A DNA stretch of 64,000 nt, from positions 81,735-145,734 of the forward strand of contig DASZTG010000080.1 in NCBI GenBank assembly GCA_035548375.1. Direction: 5' to 3'. Shown one piece after another: positions 54,078-62,074 of this stretch. The position numbers were made by a program, and so were the translations under genes. A model generated the notes under the pieces. It was not told the DNA's origin. It worked only from the letters and a program-made list of their open reading frames with translations, and ran no database searches. Position 1 is the stretch's first letter, and each line of letters starts with the position of its first letter. The stretch is from JACQAP01 sp035548375. GTDB taxonomy: Bacteria > Pseudomonadota > Gammaproteobacteria > Burkholderiales > JACQAP01.

Positions 54078-55916
54078 TCAGGGATTTTTCGCGAGCGTGA
54101 TCTTCGGTTCCCTGATCGGGCCGTGCACCCGGATGGACGAGTGCAATCTGAGGATGCCCGGCTTCTTGGGATGGGGCGTGAGCACGACGTCGAAGGTTTC
54201 GCTGCCCAGGTCGATCTTGCCCGTGCCCTCGGTGTGGGTCTGCTCGGTATCGAGCTCGATCGCCTTCGACGTGCCGTGTCCCTTGTCGAAATCGAAGGCG
54301 ACCTTCGCGTTGTTCACGGCGATGATCTGGTCGCCGGTAATCAGGAGCCTGATGGCCTTGCCTGCATTCAGGCCGATCCCGGCGTCCACCAGGTTGGAGA
54401 TGCCGCCCGCCGTGAGGTCGATTTCCGCCGGCCCAGAGGCGCTCGCCGCGATGGCGGCGAGGGAATTGCCGCGGGCCTTCAGGTCCAACTCACCCTGCAG
54501 CGGCCCCGAACCCTTGGCCTTGTTCGACAGCCCGGCCAGCAATTGCTCGATGCGCACGTCCTTGACATGGAGCTTCGCATGCACCGCGAGAGGCTTCGCG
54601 TTGCCGTCGACGGTCAATTGACCTGCGATGTGCCCGCCCGCCACGCCGGCGTCGACCGGATCGAGCTTCAGCACGCCATCGGAAAGATCCGCCGTCACGC
54701 GCAGGCTTTGCAGGGTCGGCCATTTAGCGGTGTGGAATTGCGTGGCCTCGAGGCTGACGTGCGCATCCAGCTTCTTCATGCGCGCGCCATCGAAAGCGTG
54801 GTCGGAAAACAGGCGCTTCGGCGCGCCCTTCCCATCCTGCGCTTCGGTGGGGGCATCGCCCGGATCCGCCGCCGAAGCTCGCGCCGGTGCGGCGGCTTTT
54901 TTTTGCGGACGCCCGATCAGCGGACCGATGTCGTCGAGATCGACATATTTGCTTTTCAACGCGGCCTTCAGCGTCGGCTTGCTTTTCCCGCGAACCAGCG
55001 CGAGTTCGCCGGTGAGATCGCTCTTGCCGATTTTGCCGACAAGTTCCGCGAACGATGTGTTTTCCGCGGTCTGCGTGACGTGCGCCTTGAAGTCGTACGG
55101 CAGCGAGGCCGGCAGCTTCGCGCGCAACAGCGGATGCAGGTCGCCGAGCGAGGCACCGCTCAGGTGGATCCGCCCGTCGATGGCCGACGGATCGAACAGG
55201 TCAGCGATCGTGCCGTCGACCGCGATCCGGCTTTTGCCGGCTTTGGCATTGCCGCGAATCGGAAACGACCGGCCCGTATCCAGGAAAGTCAGGACCGTCG
55301 CCGTGTCGACGTCTCCCTCGAAAGCCGCGCCGCTGAATTCCCCCTTGAACTGCACGCGCACCGGATGGTCCGTATCGGACGGGCTGTCTCCCCGAGCGAA
55401 CGCCGGACTGGCGGTTGCGGTCATGTCCAGCTTCACATCGCGACGCACGAAGCGAATCGTCGTGTTGCGTGCTTCCAGGCTTTCCACCTTGACCTTGCCC
55501 GGCCCGCGATAGTCCGGCGTGCGCAGCCGCCAGTTGCGCAGGCCATCCTCCTGGCGTTCCATGTCGAGATCGGCGTCGACGAGCGTGAGCTTCGAGACCA
55601 CGGTTTTCTCGTCCCACAGGCTGCGGATCGACACGGTAAACGCCGCTTCCTTCGCCACCATGAACGGACGCTTGTCGGCCCAGGGCGCGTTCTCGATGCG
55701 GACGTCGCGGATGCGAATCGTCGGCTCGAGCGTAAAGATGTTGTCCACGCCGAGGTGTCCGATGCGCACTTCGCGGTGGGACTTTTCCGCGAGATAGGAT
55801 TCCACCGGACCGCGCAGCCAGTTCCAGTCGAACAGCGCGACGACAATGGCCACCGCCGCGACCAGGCCTAGCAGGACCTTCGCCGCCCGAGGCATTCCAT
55901 GCTTGTTGGCCGACAT
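54078..55916 (-). CDS. AsmA family membrane-anchored protein
   Basis: A 612-residue protein with an N-terminal inner-membrane anchor (VLLGLVAAVAIVVALF) and a long periplasmic part of beta-rich repeats (VRDVRIENAPWADKRPFMVAKEAAFTVSIRSLW is the AsmA N-terminal motif). The C-terminal AsmA_2-like region is SNLVDAGIGLNAGKAIRLLITGDQIIAVNNAKVAFDFDKG. A Lys/Ala-rich linker (KKAAAPARASAADPGDAPTE) lies mid-protein. AsmA-like proteins act in lipid transport to, or assembly of, the outer membrane. A GTG start at 55958 is an alternative. Confidence 0.85.
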   Translation of the reverse strand: MSANKHGMPRAAKVLLGLVAAVAIVVALFDWNWLRGPVESYLAEKSHREVRIGHLGVDNIFTLEPTIRIRDVRIENAPWADKRPFMVAKEAAFTVSIRSLWDEKTVVSKLTLVDADLDMERQEDGLRNWRLRTPDYRGPGKVKVESLEARNTTIRFVRRDVKLDMTATASPAFARGDSPSDTDHPVRVQFKGEFSGAAFEGDVDTATVLTFLDTGRSFPIRGNAKAGKSRIAVDGTIADLFDPSAIDGRIHLSGASLGDLHPLLRAKLPASLPYDFKAHVTQTAENTSFAELVGKIGKSDLTGELALVRGKSKPTLKAALKSKYVDLDDIGPLIGRPQKKAAAPARASAADPGDAPTEAQDGKGAPKRLFSDHAFDGARMKKLDAHVSLEATQFHTAKWPTLQSLRVTADLSDGVLKLDPVDAGVAGGHIAGQLTVDGNAKPLAVHAKLHVKDVRIEQLLAGLSNKAKGSGPLQGELDLKARGNSLAAIAASASGPAEIDLTAGGISNLVDAGIGLNAGKAIRLLITGDQIIAVNNAKVAFDFDKGHGTSKAIELDTEQTHTEGTGKIDLGSETFDVVLTPHPKKPGILRLHSSIRVHGPIREPKITLAKNP

Positions 55917-56053
55917 GCCCGGTTGGACCGCCGATTCGCCGGGAAGTGCGAACGGCACACGGATGGCGCCCGGCTGTCCCGCGGCCGCTTCGATGCCGGC
56001 AACGGGCTGGCCTTAAGATGGCGGGAGCGGAAAGCCAGGAATTTTCGAAAATC

Positions 56054-56080
56054 GGTCACAAGGCTACCTGTGCCCGCGTC
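56054..56080 (+). promoter_or_regulatory. ECF41-type promoter of the sigma gene itself
   Basis: GGTCACA (56054-56060), 16 nt, CGTC (56077-56080). It differs from the ECF41 consensus TGTCACA...CGTC (known from the literature) at one position. It would start transcription at or just before ATG 56091, implying autoregulation and a very short leader. The spacer length is identical to that of the second promoter at 56994. Confidence 0.65.
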
Positions 56081-56090
56081 TTCTGGGTAA

Positions 56091-56987
56091 ATGACCGCCA
56101 TATTCGCAATGGACGACCACGCAACTGCTTTCGAGAAACACCGACCCCGGCTGTTCGGCGTCGCCTATCGCATGCTGGGCACGCGCGCCGACGCCGAAGA
56201 CGTGCTGCAGGACGCCTGGCTGCGCTGGCATGAAGCCGACCTCGCTGCCATCGCCTCGCCGGAGGCCTGGCTGGTAACGATCGTCACGCGCTTGTGCCTC
56301 GATCGCCTGCGGGCAACGAAGCAGGACCGGGAACGCTATGTGGGCCCCTGGCTGCCGGAACCGATCATCGTCGACCAGATGCCTTCGCCCGAACTGCGAC
56401 TGGAGCTGGCCAATGAAGTGTCGGTCGCCTTCCTCGCCTTGCTCGAGCGCCTGGGCCCGGAAAAGCGCGCGGCCTTCCTGTTGCATGAAGTATTCGACTA
56501 CGACTATCCGGAAATCGCGCGGATGCTCGGCAAATCCGAGCCGGCGCTGCGCCAGATGGTGCATCGCGCGCGCGAGGAAGTCCGCGATGGCCGGCCTAAA
56601 TTTTCCGTGGCGGAAGAAGTCCGCGGGCGCCTGCTCGAGAAATTCCTCGCCGCGGCGTCGAGCGGCGACCGCAACGCCGTCATGGCGCTGCTGAGGGAAG
56701 ACGCCGAATACATCTCGGACGGCGGCGGCAAGGTGTACGCCGCGCTGAGGGTCCTGCACGGCGCGGAACGCATCGGCAGGCTTTACTACTCGATCTCCCG
56801 CAGCTTTCCCGGCCTGACATGGCGCATCATCAAGGTCAACGGCGAGTTGGGCATGGCCAACATGATGGGCGACAAACTGCACTCCATCATCTCGTTCCAG
56901 TTCGACGGCGAGCGCATTGCCGGCATCTACTCCATGCGCAACCCGGACAAGCTCGCGGGCATTTTGCCAGGGAAGCTCGGCACCTGA
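56091..56987 (+). CDS. ECF41-group sigma factor (SigJ type) with SnoaL-like C-terminal domain
   Basis: A 298-residue sigma-70-family ECF factor. Sigma region 2 begins at AFEKHRPRLFGVAYRMLGTRADAEDVLQDAWLRW; region 4 is AAFLLHEVFDYDYPEIARMLGKSEPALRQMVHRARE. The linker WLPEP (87-91), the DGGGK motif (210-214) in the SnoaL-like extension and NPDKL (284-288) are the three ECF41 signatures. In this group the C-terminal extension controls activity and replaces an anti-sigma factor. ATG 56109 (MDDHATAFEKHRPR) is an equally good start. The downstream operon has a matching promoter at 56994-57020. Confidence 0.92.
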   Translation: MTAIFAMDDHATAFEKHRPRLFGVAYRMLGTRADAEDVLQDAWLRWHEADLAAIASPEAWLVTIVTRLCLDRLRATKQDRERYVGPWLPEPIIVDQMPSPELRLELANEVSVAFLALLERLGPEKRAAFLLHEVFDYDYPEIARMLGKSEPALRQMVHRAREEVRDGRPKFSVAEEVRGRLLEKFLAAASSGDRNAVMALLREDAEYISDGGGKVYAALRVLHGAERIGRLYYSISRSFPGLTWRIIKVNGELGMANMMGDKLHSIISFQFDGERIAGIYSMRNPDKLAGILPGKLGT

Positions 56988-56993
56988 CGCGCC

Positions 56994-57020
56994 TGTCACA
57001 ACCGCGCCCCTCCATTCGTC
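56994..57020 (+). promoter_or_regulatory. ECF41-type promoter before the AhpD-like gene
   Basis: A perfect TGTCACA (56994-57000), 16-nt spacer and CGTC (57017-57020), located 6 bp after the sigma gene stop and 48 bp before the AhpD-like ATG. It exactly matches the literature consensus for ECF41 target promoters. Confidence 0.78.
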
Positions 57021-57068
57021 TTGCAAGTTAACGGCGGCCCTACCGCCAGCAACCGAAAGGACGAAATC

Positions 57069-57542
57069 ATGGCAACCAAGCAGGCGCGTCTGCCCTATTG
57101 GGACCTGTCGCCCGAGGCCGTGAAGGCTTTGCGCAGCCTGAACCAACAACTGGATCGCGCCGGCCTCGACCCGGCGATCGTCGACCTCGTGCGCCTGCGC
57201 GCCTCGCAGGTCAATGGCTGCGTCTATTGCATAGACATGCACACGCGAGAGGCGCTCGAGAACGGGGAAACCGAGGAACGCCTCGACGCGCTGGCCGGCT
57301 GGCACGATTCACCGATGTTCGACACCAGGGAAAGAGCCGCGCTCGCCTGGACCGAATCGCTGACCCGCGTTGCCGAGACGAATGCGCCGGACGAGGATTT
57401 CGCGCTGGTATCGGCCCATTTTTCCCCAAAGGAAATTTCCGACCTGACCTTTGTCATCGCCATCATCAACGCCTGGACCCGCGTCGCGATCGGCTTCAGG
57501 CAGCCCGTTGTCAACCCCGTTCGCGCCACAGCAACCAGATAA
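57069..57542 (+). CDS. Carboxymuconolactone decarboxylase/AhpD-like protein
   Basis: A 157-residue protein of the AhpD/CMD family. The redox motif CVYCIDMH has C51, C54 and H58 in the position used by AhpD for peroxidase-linked thiol chemistry. It sits directly after the ECF41 sigma gene, the family's standard partner (the conserved 'COE' neighbours: carboxymuconolactone decarboxylase, oxidoreductase or epimerase). It is preceded by the ECF41 promoter and by AAAGGAC as ribosome-binding site. It probably reduces an organic hydroperoxide or related compound; the substrate is unknown. Confidence 0.9.
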   Translation: MATKQARLPYWDLSPEAVKALRSLNQQLDRAGLDPAIVDLVRLRASQVNGCVYCIDMHTREALENGETEERLDALAGWHDSPMFDTRERAALAWTESLTRVAETNAPDEDFALVSAHFSPKEISDLTFVIAIINAWTRVAIGFRQPVVNPVRATATR

Positions 57543-57559
57543 CATCAACAGGAGAAAAC

Positions 57560-57973
57560 ATGATTCGCATCGCACTAACCGCCGTCGCGTTTGCGGCCTT
57601 CGTCGCCGGCCCGGCCTTCGCCGATGAGCACAAGCATGACGACGGCCAGAAGATCACGCCCAAGCTCGTGCAGGACCTGGCCGACATTCCCGGCAAGGAA
57701 GCGATGGTGCTCACCGTCGAGGTGGCACCCGGCTATGTCTCGAAGGCACACCGCCACGAGGCGCATACCTTCGTCTACATGCTGGAAGGCGAAGTCGACA
57801 TGCAGGTCGCCGGCGGGCCGCTGGCGCACCTCAAGCCGGGAGACACTTTCTATGAAAACCCCAAGGACGTGCACACGGTCGCGACCAACACCAGCAAGAC
57901 CAGCCCGGCGAAGTTCCTGGTGGTGTTCGTAAAGAACAAAGGCGCGCCGCCGGTGTTGCCAGCGGCGCAATAG
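57560..57973 (+). CDS. Exported cupin-domain protein
   Basis: A 137-residue protein with a signal peptide (IALTAVAFAAFVAGPAFADE) and a cupin barrel. Motif 1 is APGYVSKAHRHEAHTFVYMLEGEVDMQV and motif 2 is LKPGDTFYENPKDVHTV. Metal ligands are the two His of HRHEAH, a Glu/Tyr position and the His of DVHT. It is 17 bp after the AhpD-like gene with GGAG, so it is the third member of the ECF41 operon. Its stop codon sits in a perfect 7-bp hairpin (GCGGCGC/GCGCCGC, 57962-57979). Confidence 0.88.
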   Translation: MIRIALTAVAFAAFVAGPAFADEHKHDDGQKITPKLVQDLADIPGKEAMVLTVEVAPGYVSKAHRHEAHTFVYMLEGEVDMQVAGGPLAHLKPGDTFYENPKDVHTVATNTSKTSPAKFLVVFVKNKGAPPVLPAAQ

Positions 57974-57984
57974 CGCCGCGAAAG

Positions 57985-58158
57985 GCGGGAAGGGATAAGA
58001 GATAAGGGGGAAGGGAGAAGGGTAAAGGCTCTAAAGCTTTAAGGCCCTAAAGCATTGACCCTTCCCTCTTCCCCCTTCCCCCTTCTCCCTTCCCCCTGCT
58101 CCCTTCCCTTTTCACTCATTCACCCATTCACCCATTCACTCATTCACTCTTCACTCCT
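57985..58158. repeat. 3'-end repeat locus 11 (purine/pyrimidine inverted repeat, ATTCACYC octamers)
   Basis: In the convergent spacer after the ECF41 operon. GGGGGAAGGGAGAAGGG (58006-58022) is repeated perfectly inverted at 58080-58096. The centre contains GCTCTAAAGC (58028-58037) and GCCCTAAAGCATTGACCCTT (58044-58063), the latter matching locus 8's centre at 17 of 20. ATTCACYC octamers run to 58149, then into the HAD gene stop. Confidence 0.85.
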
Positions 58159-58917
58159 TCACGCCCCCGTGAGGGCAAACTCCACCAGCTCCTGCATTCC
58201 CGATCCCATTGCATCGGGCGGATTGCCGATTTCCTCCATCGGGCTCTTCAGCCGATTGACCCAGAACGTCGGATGGCCGAACCACTTGGCACCGGCCACG
58301 TCCCAGCCCGCGAACGCCGCGAACAGGATCTCGCCCGGCTTCAACTTCATGGCGTCCATCGTCAGGCGATAGGCGCGCGGGTCCGGTTTGTACGACTGCA
58401 CGCGATCGGTGCTGATGACGTGTTCGAATTGTCCATTCAGGCCGGCGCGCTGGATGCCTTCATCGAGCATTTTCTGCGTCATGTTGGAAAGGATCGCCAG
58501 CCTCACGCCCGCCTTGCGCAGGCTTGCCACCGCAGCCGGGACGTCGGGCCATACATCCAGGTTCGCCCACAGGTTCATCAGCTGCGCGCGCTTGTCGGCG
58601 GTCAGGTCGAGCTGCAGGGAAGTCGCCGCGAAAGTGAGCGCGCTATCGGTCGCCTCGCGAAAATCGGAATACCGTCCGGCCAGCGCCCGTAGCCATTGAT
58701 ATTCGAATTGCCGCGTGCGCCATGCGGTGCTCAGCACGGCACCGTTTCCCGGGAACAAAGTTTCGGCAAGTGCCGCCACCGGCCGCGGATCAAAAATCGG
58801 GAAGCCGTCGAAGGCCACGGCCTTGAACTGCTTGCCCGCGCGCGCGCCGGTTGGCATCGCGGCCAGCAGCATGCCGGCCGCAGCCGCGGTCAGGAATTGC
58901 CTGCGCTGAAAAGACAT
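58159..58917 (-). CDS. Tat-exported haloacid dehalogenase-like (HAD type II) protein
   Basis: A 252-residue protein with a twin-arginine signal (MSFQRRQFLTAAAAGMLLAAMPTGARA). Motif I is FDGFPIFDPRP; the usual type II motif is FDxYGTLFD, so it is one residue shorter and the catalytic threonine is missing. The nucleophile Asp (FDG) is kept. Motif II is ILSNMT, and the lysine is in SYKPDPRAY. It probably hydrolyses a small substrate in the periplasm, a rare site for HADs of this type. The start at 58917 follows GGAGA. Confidence 0.78.
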   Translation of the reverse strand: MSFQRRQFLTAAAAGMLLAAMPTGARAGKQFKAVAFDGFPIFDPRPVAALAETLFPGNGAVLSTAWRTRQFEYQWLRALAGRYSDFREATDSALTFAATSLQLDLTADKRAQLMNLWANLDVWPDVPAAVASLRKAGVRLAILSNMTQKMLDEGIQRAGLNGQFEHVISTDRVQSYKPDPRAYRLTMDAMKLKPGEILFAAFAGWDVAGAKWFGHPTFWVNRLKSPMEEIGNPPDAMGSGMQELVEFALTGA

Positions 58918-58988
58918 GCCCTCTCCTTCGGAAATATTGTTCGCAGAGCATACGCGCCGTGCCGCAAGGCGGATGCAAGGGACTTCAG

Positions 58989-59846
58989 TCACTCCTTCGA
59001 TTCGAGCGTCCTGAATATCTTGCGCATTTGAGCGACGCGCTCCACATACACCCTTGCAGCATGGTCGCCGCAACGTTGTCCGGGCAGCAGCCGGAAGCGG
59101 CGACGCACATACGATTCCCCCGCCCCCGCGCCGCAAAGATGGATCACGGCGGCGAGGTTTTGCTTCTGTTCCAGCGTTGCCTTCGACATGCGATGCCTGG
59201 CGAGCATGCCGTCGATGGCGCGATCCAGGTAGGCGGCCGTCAGCTCGACCGCGTCCGACGGAATCGTGCGCGCGTAGAGGCTGTTGAACCAGCACGCGCG
59301 CGGATCGTTCCACGCGCCCTGCTCGACCACGACGTGGTCGCGGATGCAGTAGCGCTTCGCCAACTCGAACGTGCTGTCGGTGATCTGGTACATGCCCACC
59401 GCGCTGGATGCCGGCTTGTAAACCTCGAACGGCTTGCGCTGCAACGACAAGCGCCAATAAGTCCTGGCGACGGGATTGCCGGATCCCTCGACCTGCGCGA
59501 GCGCCGCGAGAAGGTCCGGCGTGATCACCGCCGTGGAATGCTTGCGGAACAGCGGACCGTATTCGCGCCAGGTTTCGGTGGGAGTCTTGAACAGCGCGTT
59601 GCTGACCGGGAAAAACAGCTCGGAGGGCTTGCGCAACACCTGATAGGCCCAGTTCACGCACAGCCACAAGGCAAAGACCGTCGCCACCGCGATCGCCGTC
59701 TGGATCAAGGGCGTCTGGCCCCGGAACGAGCGCCACCAGCGCTTGCGCCGCCGCGCGCTAGGCCAGAATCGGGACAGGCGGAAGCGGCGCTTGCGCGAAC
59801 GTCGCGGCCGGGCGCGCGCAGCTTCGGCGCCTACGGATGCGGGCAC
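58989..59846 (-). CDS. Membrane-anchored lytic transglycosylase-like protein
   Basis: A 285-residue protein beginning with a very basic N-terminal tail (RARPRRSRKRRFRLSRFWPSARRRKRWWRS). One transmembrane helix follows (LIQTAIAVATVFALWLCVNWAY), then a lysozyme-like domain: ALAQVEGSGNP with catalytic Glu at E120, ASSAVGMYQITDSTF, and YLDRAIDGMLARH. The E-S/G-x-GMxQ pattern is that of SLT-type lytic transglycosylases. It starts with GTG 59846. A role in peptidoglycan remodelling or a trans-envelope machine is likely. Confidence 0.82.
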   Translation of the reverse strand: MPASVGAEAARARPRRSRKRRFRLSRFWPSARRRKRWWRSFRGQTPLIQTAIAVATVFALWLCVNWAYQVLRKPSELFFPVSNALFKTPTETWREYGPLFRKHSTAVITPDLLAALAQVEGSGNPVARTYWRLSLQRKPFEVYKPASSAVGMYQITDSTFELAKRYCIRDHVVVEQGAWNDPRACWFNSLYARTIPSDAVELTAAYLDRAIDGMLARHRMSKATLEQKQNLAAVIHLCGAGAGESYVRRRFRLLPGQRCGDHAARVYVERVAQMRKIFRTLESKE

Positions 59847-60285
59847 TGTGCGAATACCTGGTCGTCGAGTTCGATGAAGTCGTTACCGTTCATTCAGAGC
59901 GCGGTTGTGAGGACGTTGTCGCCCGGCATCGGGCACCTTCAAAGAGGCCGATGGTAAAACATCTGTAAGGCTGCCCGACCGGCCTTTGCGCGTCGATTCG
60001 AGGCAAGCGGCCGGGATTTGACGCTTTCCCGACAGCTTTGCCCAACCGCCGGCCAGCATCCGGGGACGACTTTCGTTCAGTTGGGTGACTGTACCAAGGT
60101 CTAGTTGCCCCTCCCACCTTCCCCCAAACAGAATTCGCCTCAAATCGTCGGCCCTCTTTTGCGCCCATTCGGATGCCGGCCGCAGCGTACTCCTGATCAC
60201 GCTGCAGGAAACCAAAGTCCACCGCCCGCAGAGGCGGATCATCCGGGCGCGTCACGGCAGTCGGGGCACGGGGCCAGGCCCGTAC
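59847..60285. other. 439-bp divergent spacer without a recognisable gene
   Basis: Lies between the lytic transglycosylase start and the TpsB start, both reading outward. I see open frames only as shadows, no inverted repeat of the GTGA family, and no clear sigma-70 boxes. Promoters for both directions must lie here; a longer-than-usual leader for tpsB is possible. Confidence 0.5.
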
Positions 60286-62055
60286 ATGGCGAAGATTCCC
60301 TTCGTAGCCACGCTCGTCACGAGCTTGTCGGAAGCGTGCGTCCGGCAGCATGCCGCGCGCCGCTGCGGCAGCCTTACTGTCACGGCTGGCCTGGCGTTCG
60401 GCCTCGCCGGAAACGCGCACGCGCAGCAGGTGCCCGATGCCGGCAGCCTTTTGCGCGGACCGGAACAGCAAACCACGCCCGAGTTGCCCAAGCCGGGCGC
60501 GCCTGCAAAAGCGTCCCCTCGCGAAAATGCCACGCCCATCGGCCCCACGCTAGTCGTGAAGACTTTCCGGTTCGAGGGCAACAGCCGCTTCAGCGAAGCG
60601 CAGCTTCAAAAAGTACTGGCCGACTATCTGAAGCGGCCGGTCACCCTCGCGGACCTCGAGAATGCCGCGGCCACCGTCGCCCAGCACTATCGGTCGGCCG
60701 GCTGGCTCGCCCGCGTGTTCGTGCCGCCGCAGGAAGTCGACGGCGGCGTGATCAGGCTCAGGGTCATCGAGGCGACCTACGGCCAGTCGCGCTTTTCGGA
60801 CGATACCGACGTGCCCTCCCTGCGCGTGGACAAGGCGCTCATTGTCGACCGCGTGCAGGCCCGCCAGGGCACAGGCGAAAAATTCAACATTTCCAGCGTG
60901 GAGCGCGGCCTGCTCATTGCCGACGATTTGCCGGGCGTGCAGGTCGCCGGCAGCCAGATCGGCGGAAAGAAGGAAGGGGAAACCGACGTCCTGCTAAAAG
61001 CCTCGAAGGAGCCGCTGGCCTACGGCGAACTCGGGGCGGACAACTACGGCTCGCGCAGCACCGGGTCCGAGCGCCTGCTCGCACGGCTGGGGCTGAACAG
61101 TCCGCTGCACAGGGGCGACCAGTTCGACCTGCAGACGCAATTCACGGAATACATGCAGTACGCGCGCCTCGCGGGATCGATGCCAATAGGCGCCGATGGA
61201 CTGCGCCTGGGCGCGAATGCGGCGGCGCTGCACTACAAGGTGGGCACGCCCGAGTTTCACACGCTCGAGCCGCGCGGCAGCTCCAGCGTCTGGGGTGCCG
61301 ACCTCACCTACCCGCTCGTACGCGCGACTGATCGCAATCTGTACCTTGGCGCTTCCTACCAGCAGACCCGCCCGTACAACACCGCGGTGACCGGCGTAGT
61401 CAGCGACTACGCCGTCAACGACTCGCTGCTGCGCCTGGACGCCAATCTCTTCGACACGCTCGGAGGCGGCGGCATCACCGCGGTGAACCTCACCCAGGTT
61501 TTCGGCGACGTCGATCTCGATGGCTCGCCCTCGCAGGCGGCCGACAAGGCGACCGCCAATACCCAGGGCGATTTCCGCGCCACGCGCTACCGGCTCACAC
61601 GCACCCAGCGCATCGCCTCCTCCTTGTCTGCATTCGTTTCCTACAACGGACAGATCGCCAGCAAGAACCTGGATTCCTCAGAGAAGTTCTACCTCGGCGG
61701 GCCGTACGGGGTGCGCGCCTATCCGCTCTACGAAGGCAGCGGCTCGGAAGGCCAACTGGCCAGCGCGGAACTGCGGTGGCAGTTGCCGCAGGGCTGCGAG
61801 CTCTCGGCCTTCTATGACTGGGGTCGGGTCAAGGTGAATGAGCACGACGACTTTCCTGGCGCAGCAGCGCTCAACCGCTACGAACTCAAAGGTTATGGCG
61901 TGGGCTTCTCCGCGCAATTGCCGGCGCGGTTGCGCGCTTCGGCTGTCGCGGCATGGCGCGACGGGCGCAACCCCAATCCAACGCCGGCGGGCAACGACCA
62001 GGACGGCAGCCTGCGCGATCCCCGCTTCTGGCTGTCGCTGTCATGGTCCTTTTGA
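60286..62055 (+). CDS. Two-partner secretion outer-membrane transporter (TpsB/ShlB/FhaC type)
   Basis: A 589-residue outer-membrane transporter. A long signal region with a hydrophobic core (LTVTAGLAFGLAGNAHAQ) precedes a Pro-rich periplasmic part (LPKPGAPAKASPRENATP). The POTRA region follows (LVVKTFRFEGNSRFSEAQLQKVLADYLKRPVTLADLENAAATVAQHYRSAGW), and a C-terminal 16-strand barrel (about 215-589) has the conserved FYLGGPYGVRAYPLYEG motif (VRGY in most members, VRAY here). It exports the TpsA protein encoded next door. It ends in an aromatic SWSF. Confidence 0.92.
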   Translation: MAKIPFVATLVTSLSEACVRQHAARRCGSLTVTAGLAFGLAGNAHAQQVPDAGSLLRGPEQQTTPELPKPGAPAKASPRENATPIGPTLVVKTFRFEGNSRFSEAQLQKVLADYLKRPVTLADLENAAATVAQHYRSAGWLARVFVPPQEVDGGVIRLRVIEATYGQSRFSDDTDVPSLRVDKALIVDRVQARQGTGEKFNISSVERGLLIADDLPGVQVAGSQIGGKKEGETDVLLKASKEPLAYGELGADNYGSRSTGSERLLARLGLNSPLHRGDQFDLQTQFTEYMQYARLAGSMPIGADGLRLGANAAALHYKVGTPEFHTLEPRGSSSVWGADLTYPLVRATDRNLYLGASYQQTRPYNTAVTGVVSDYAVNDSLLRLDANLFDTLGGGGITAVNLTQVFGDVDLDGSPSQAADKATANTQGDFRATRYRLTRTQRIASSLSAFVSYNGQIASKNLDSSEKFYLGGPYGVRAYPLYEGSGSEGQLASAELRWQLPQGCELSAFYDWGRVKVNEHDDFPGAAALNRYELKGYGVGFSAQLPARLRASAVAAWRDGRNPNPTPAGNDQDGSLRDPRFWLSLSWSF

Positions 62056-62074
62056 GCGAAGTGCGAGAGACGAA

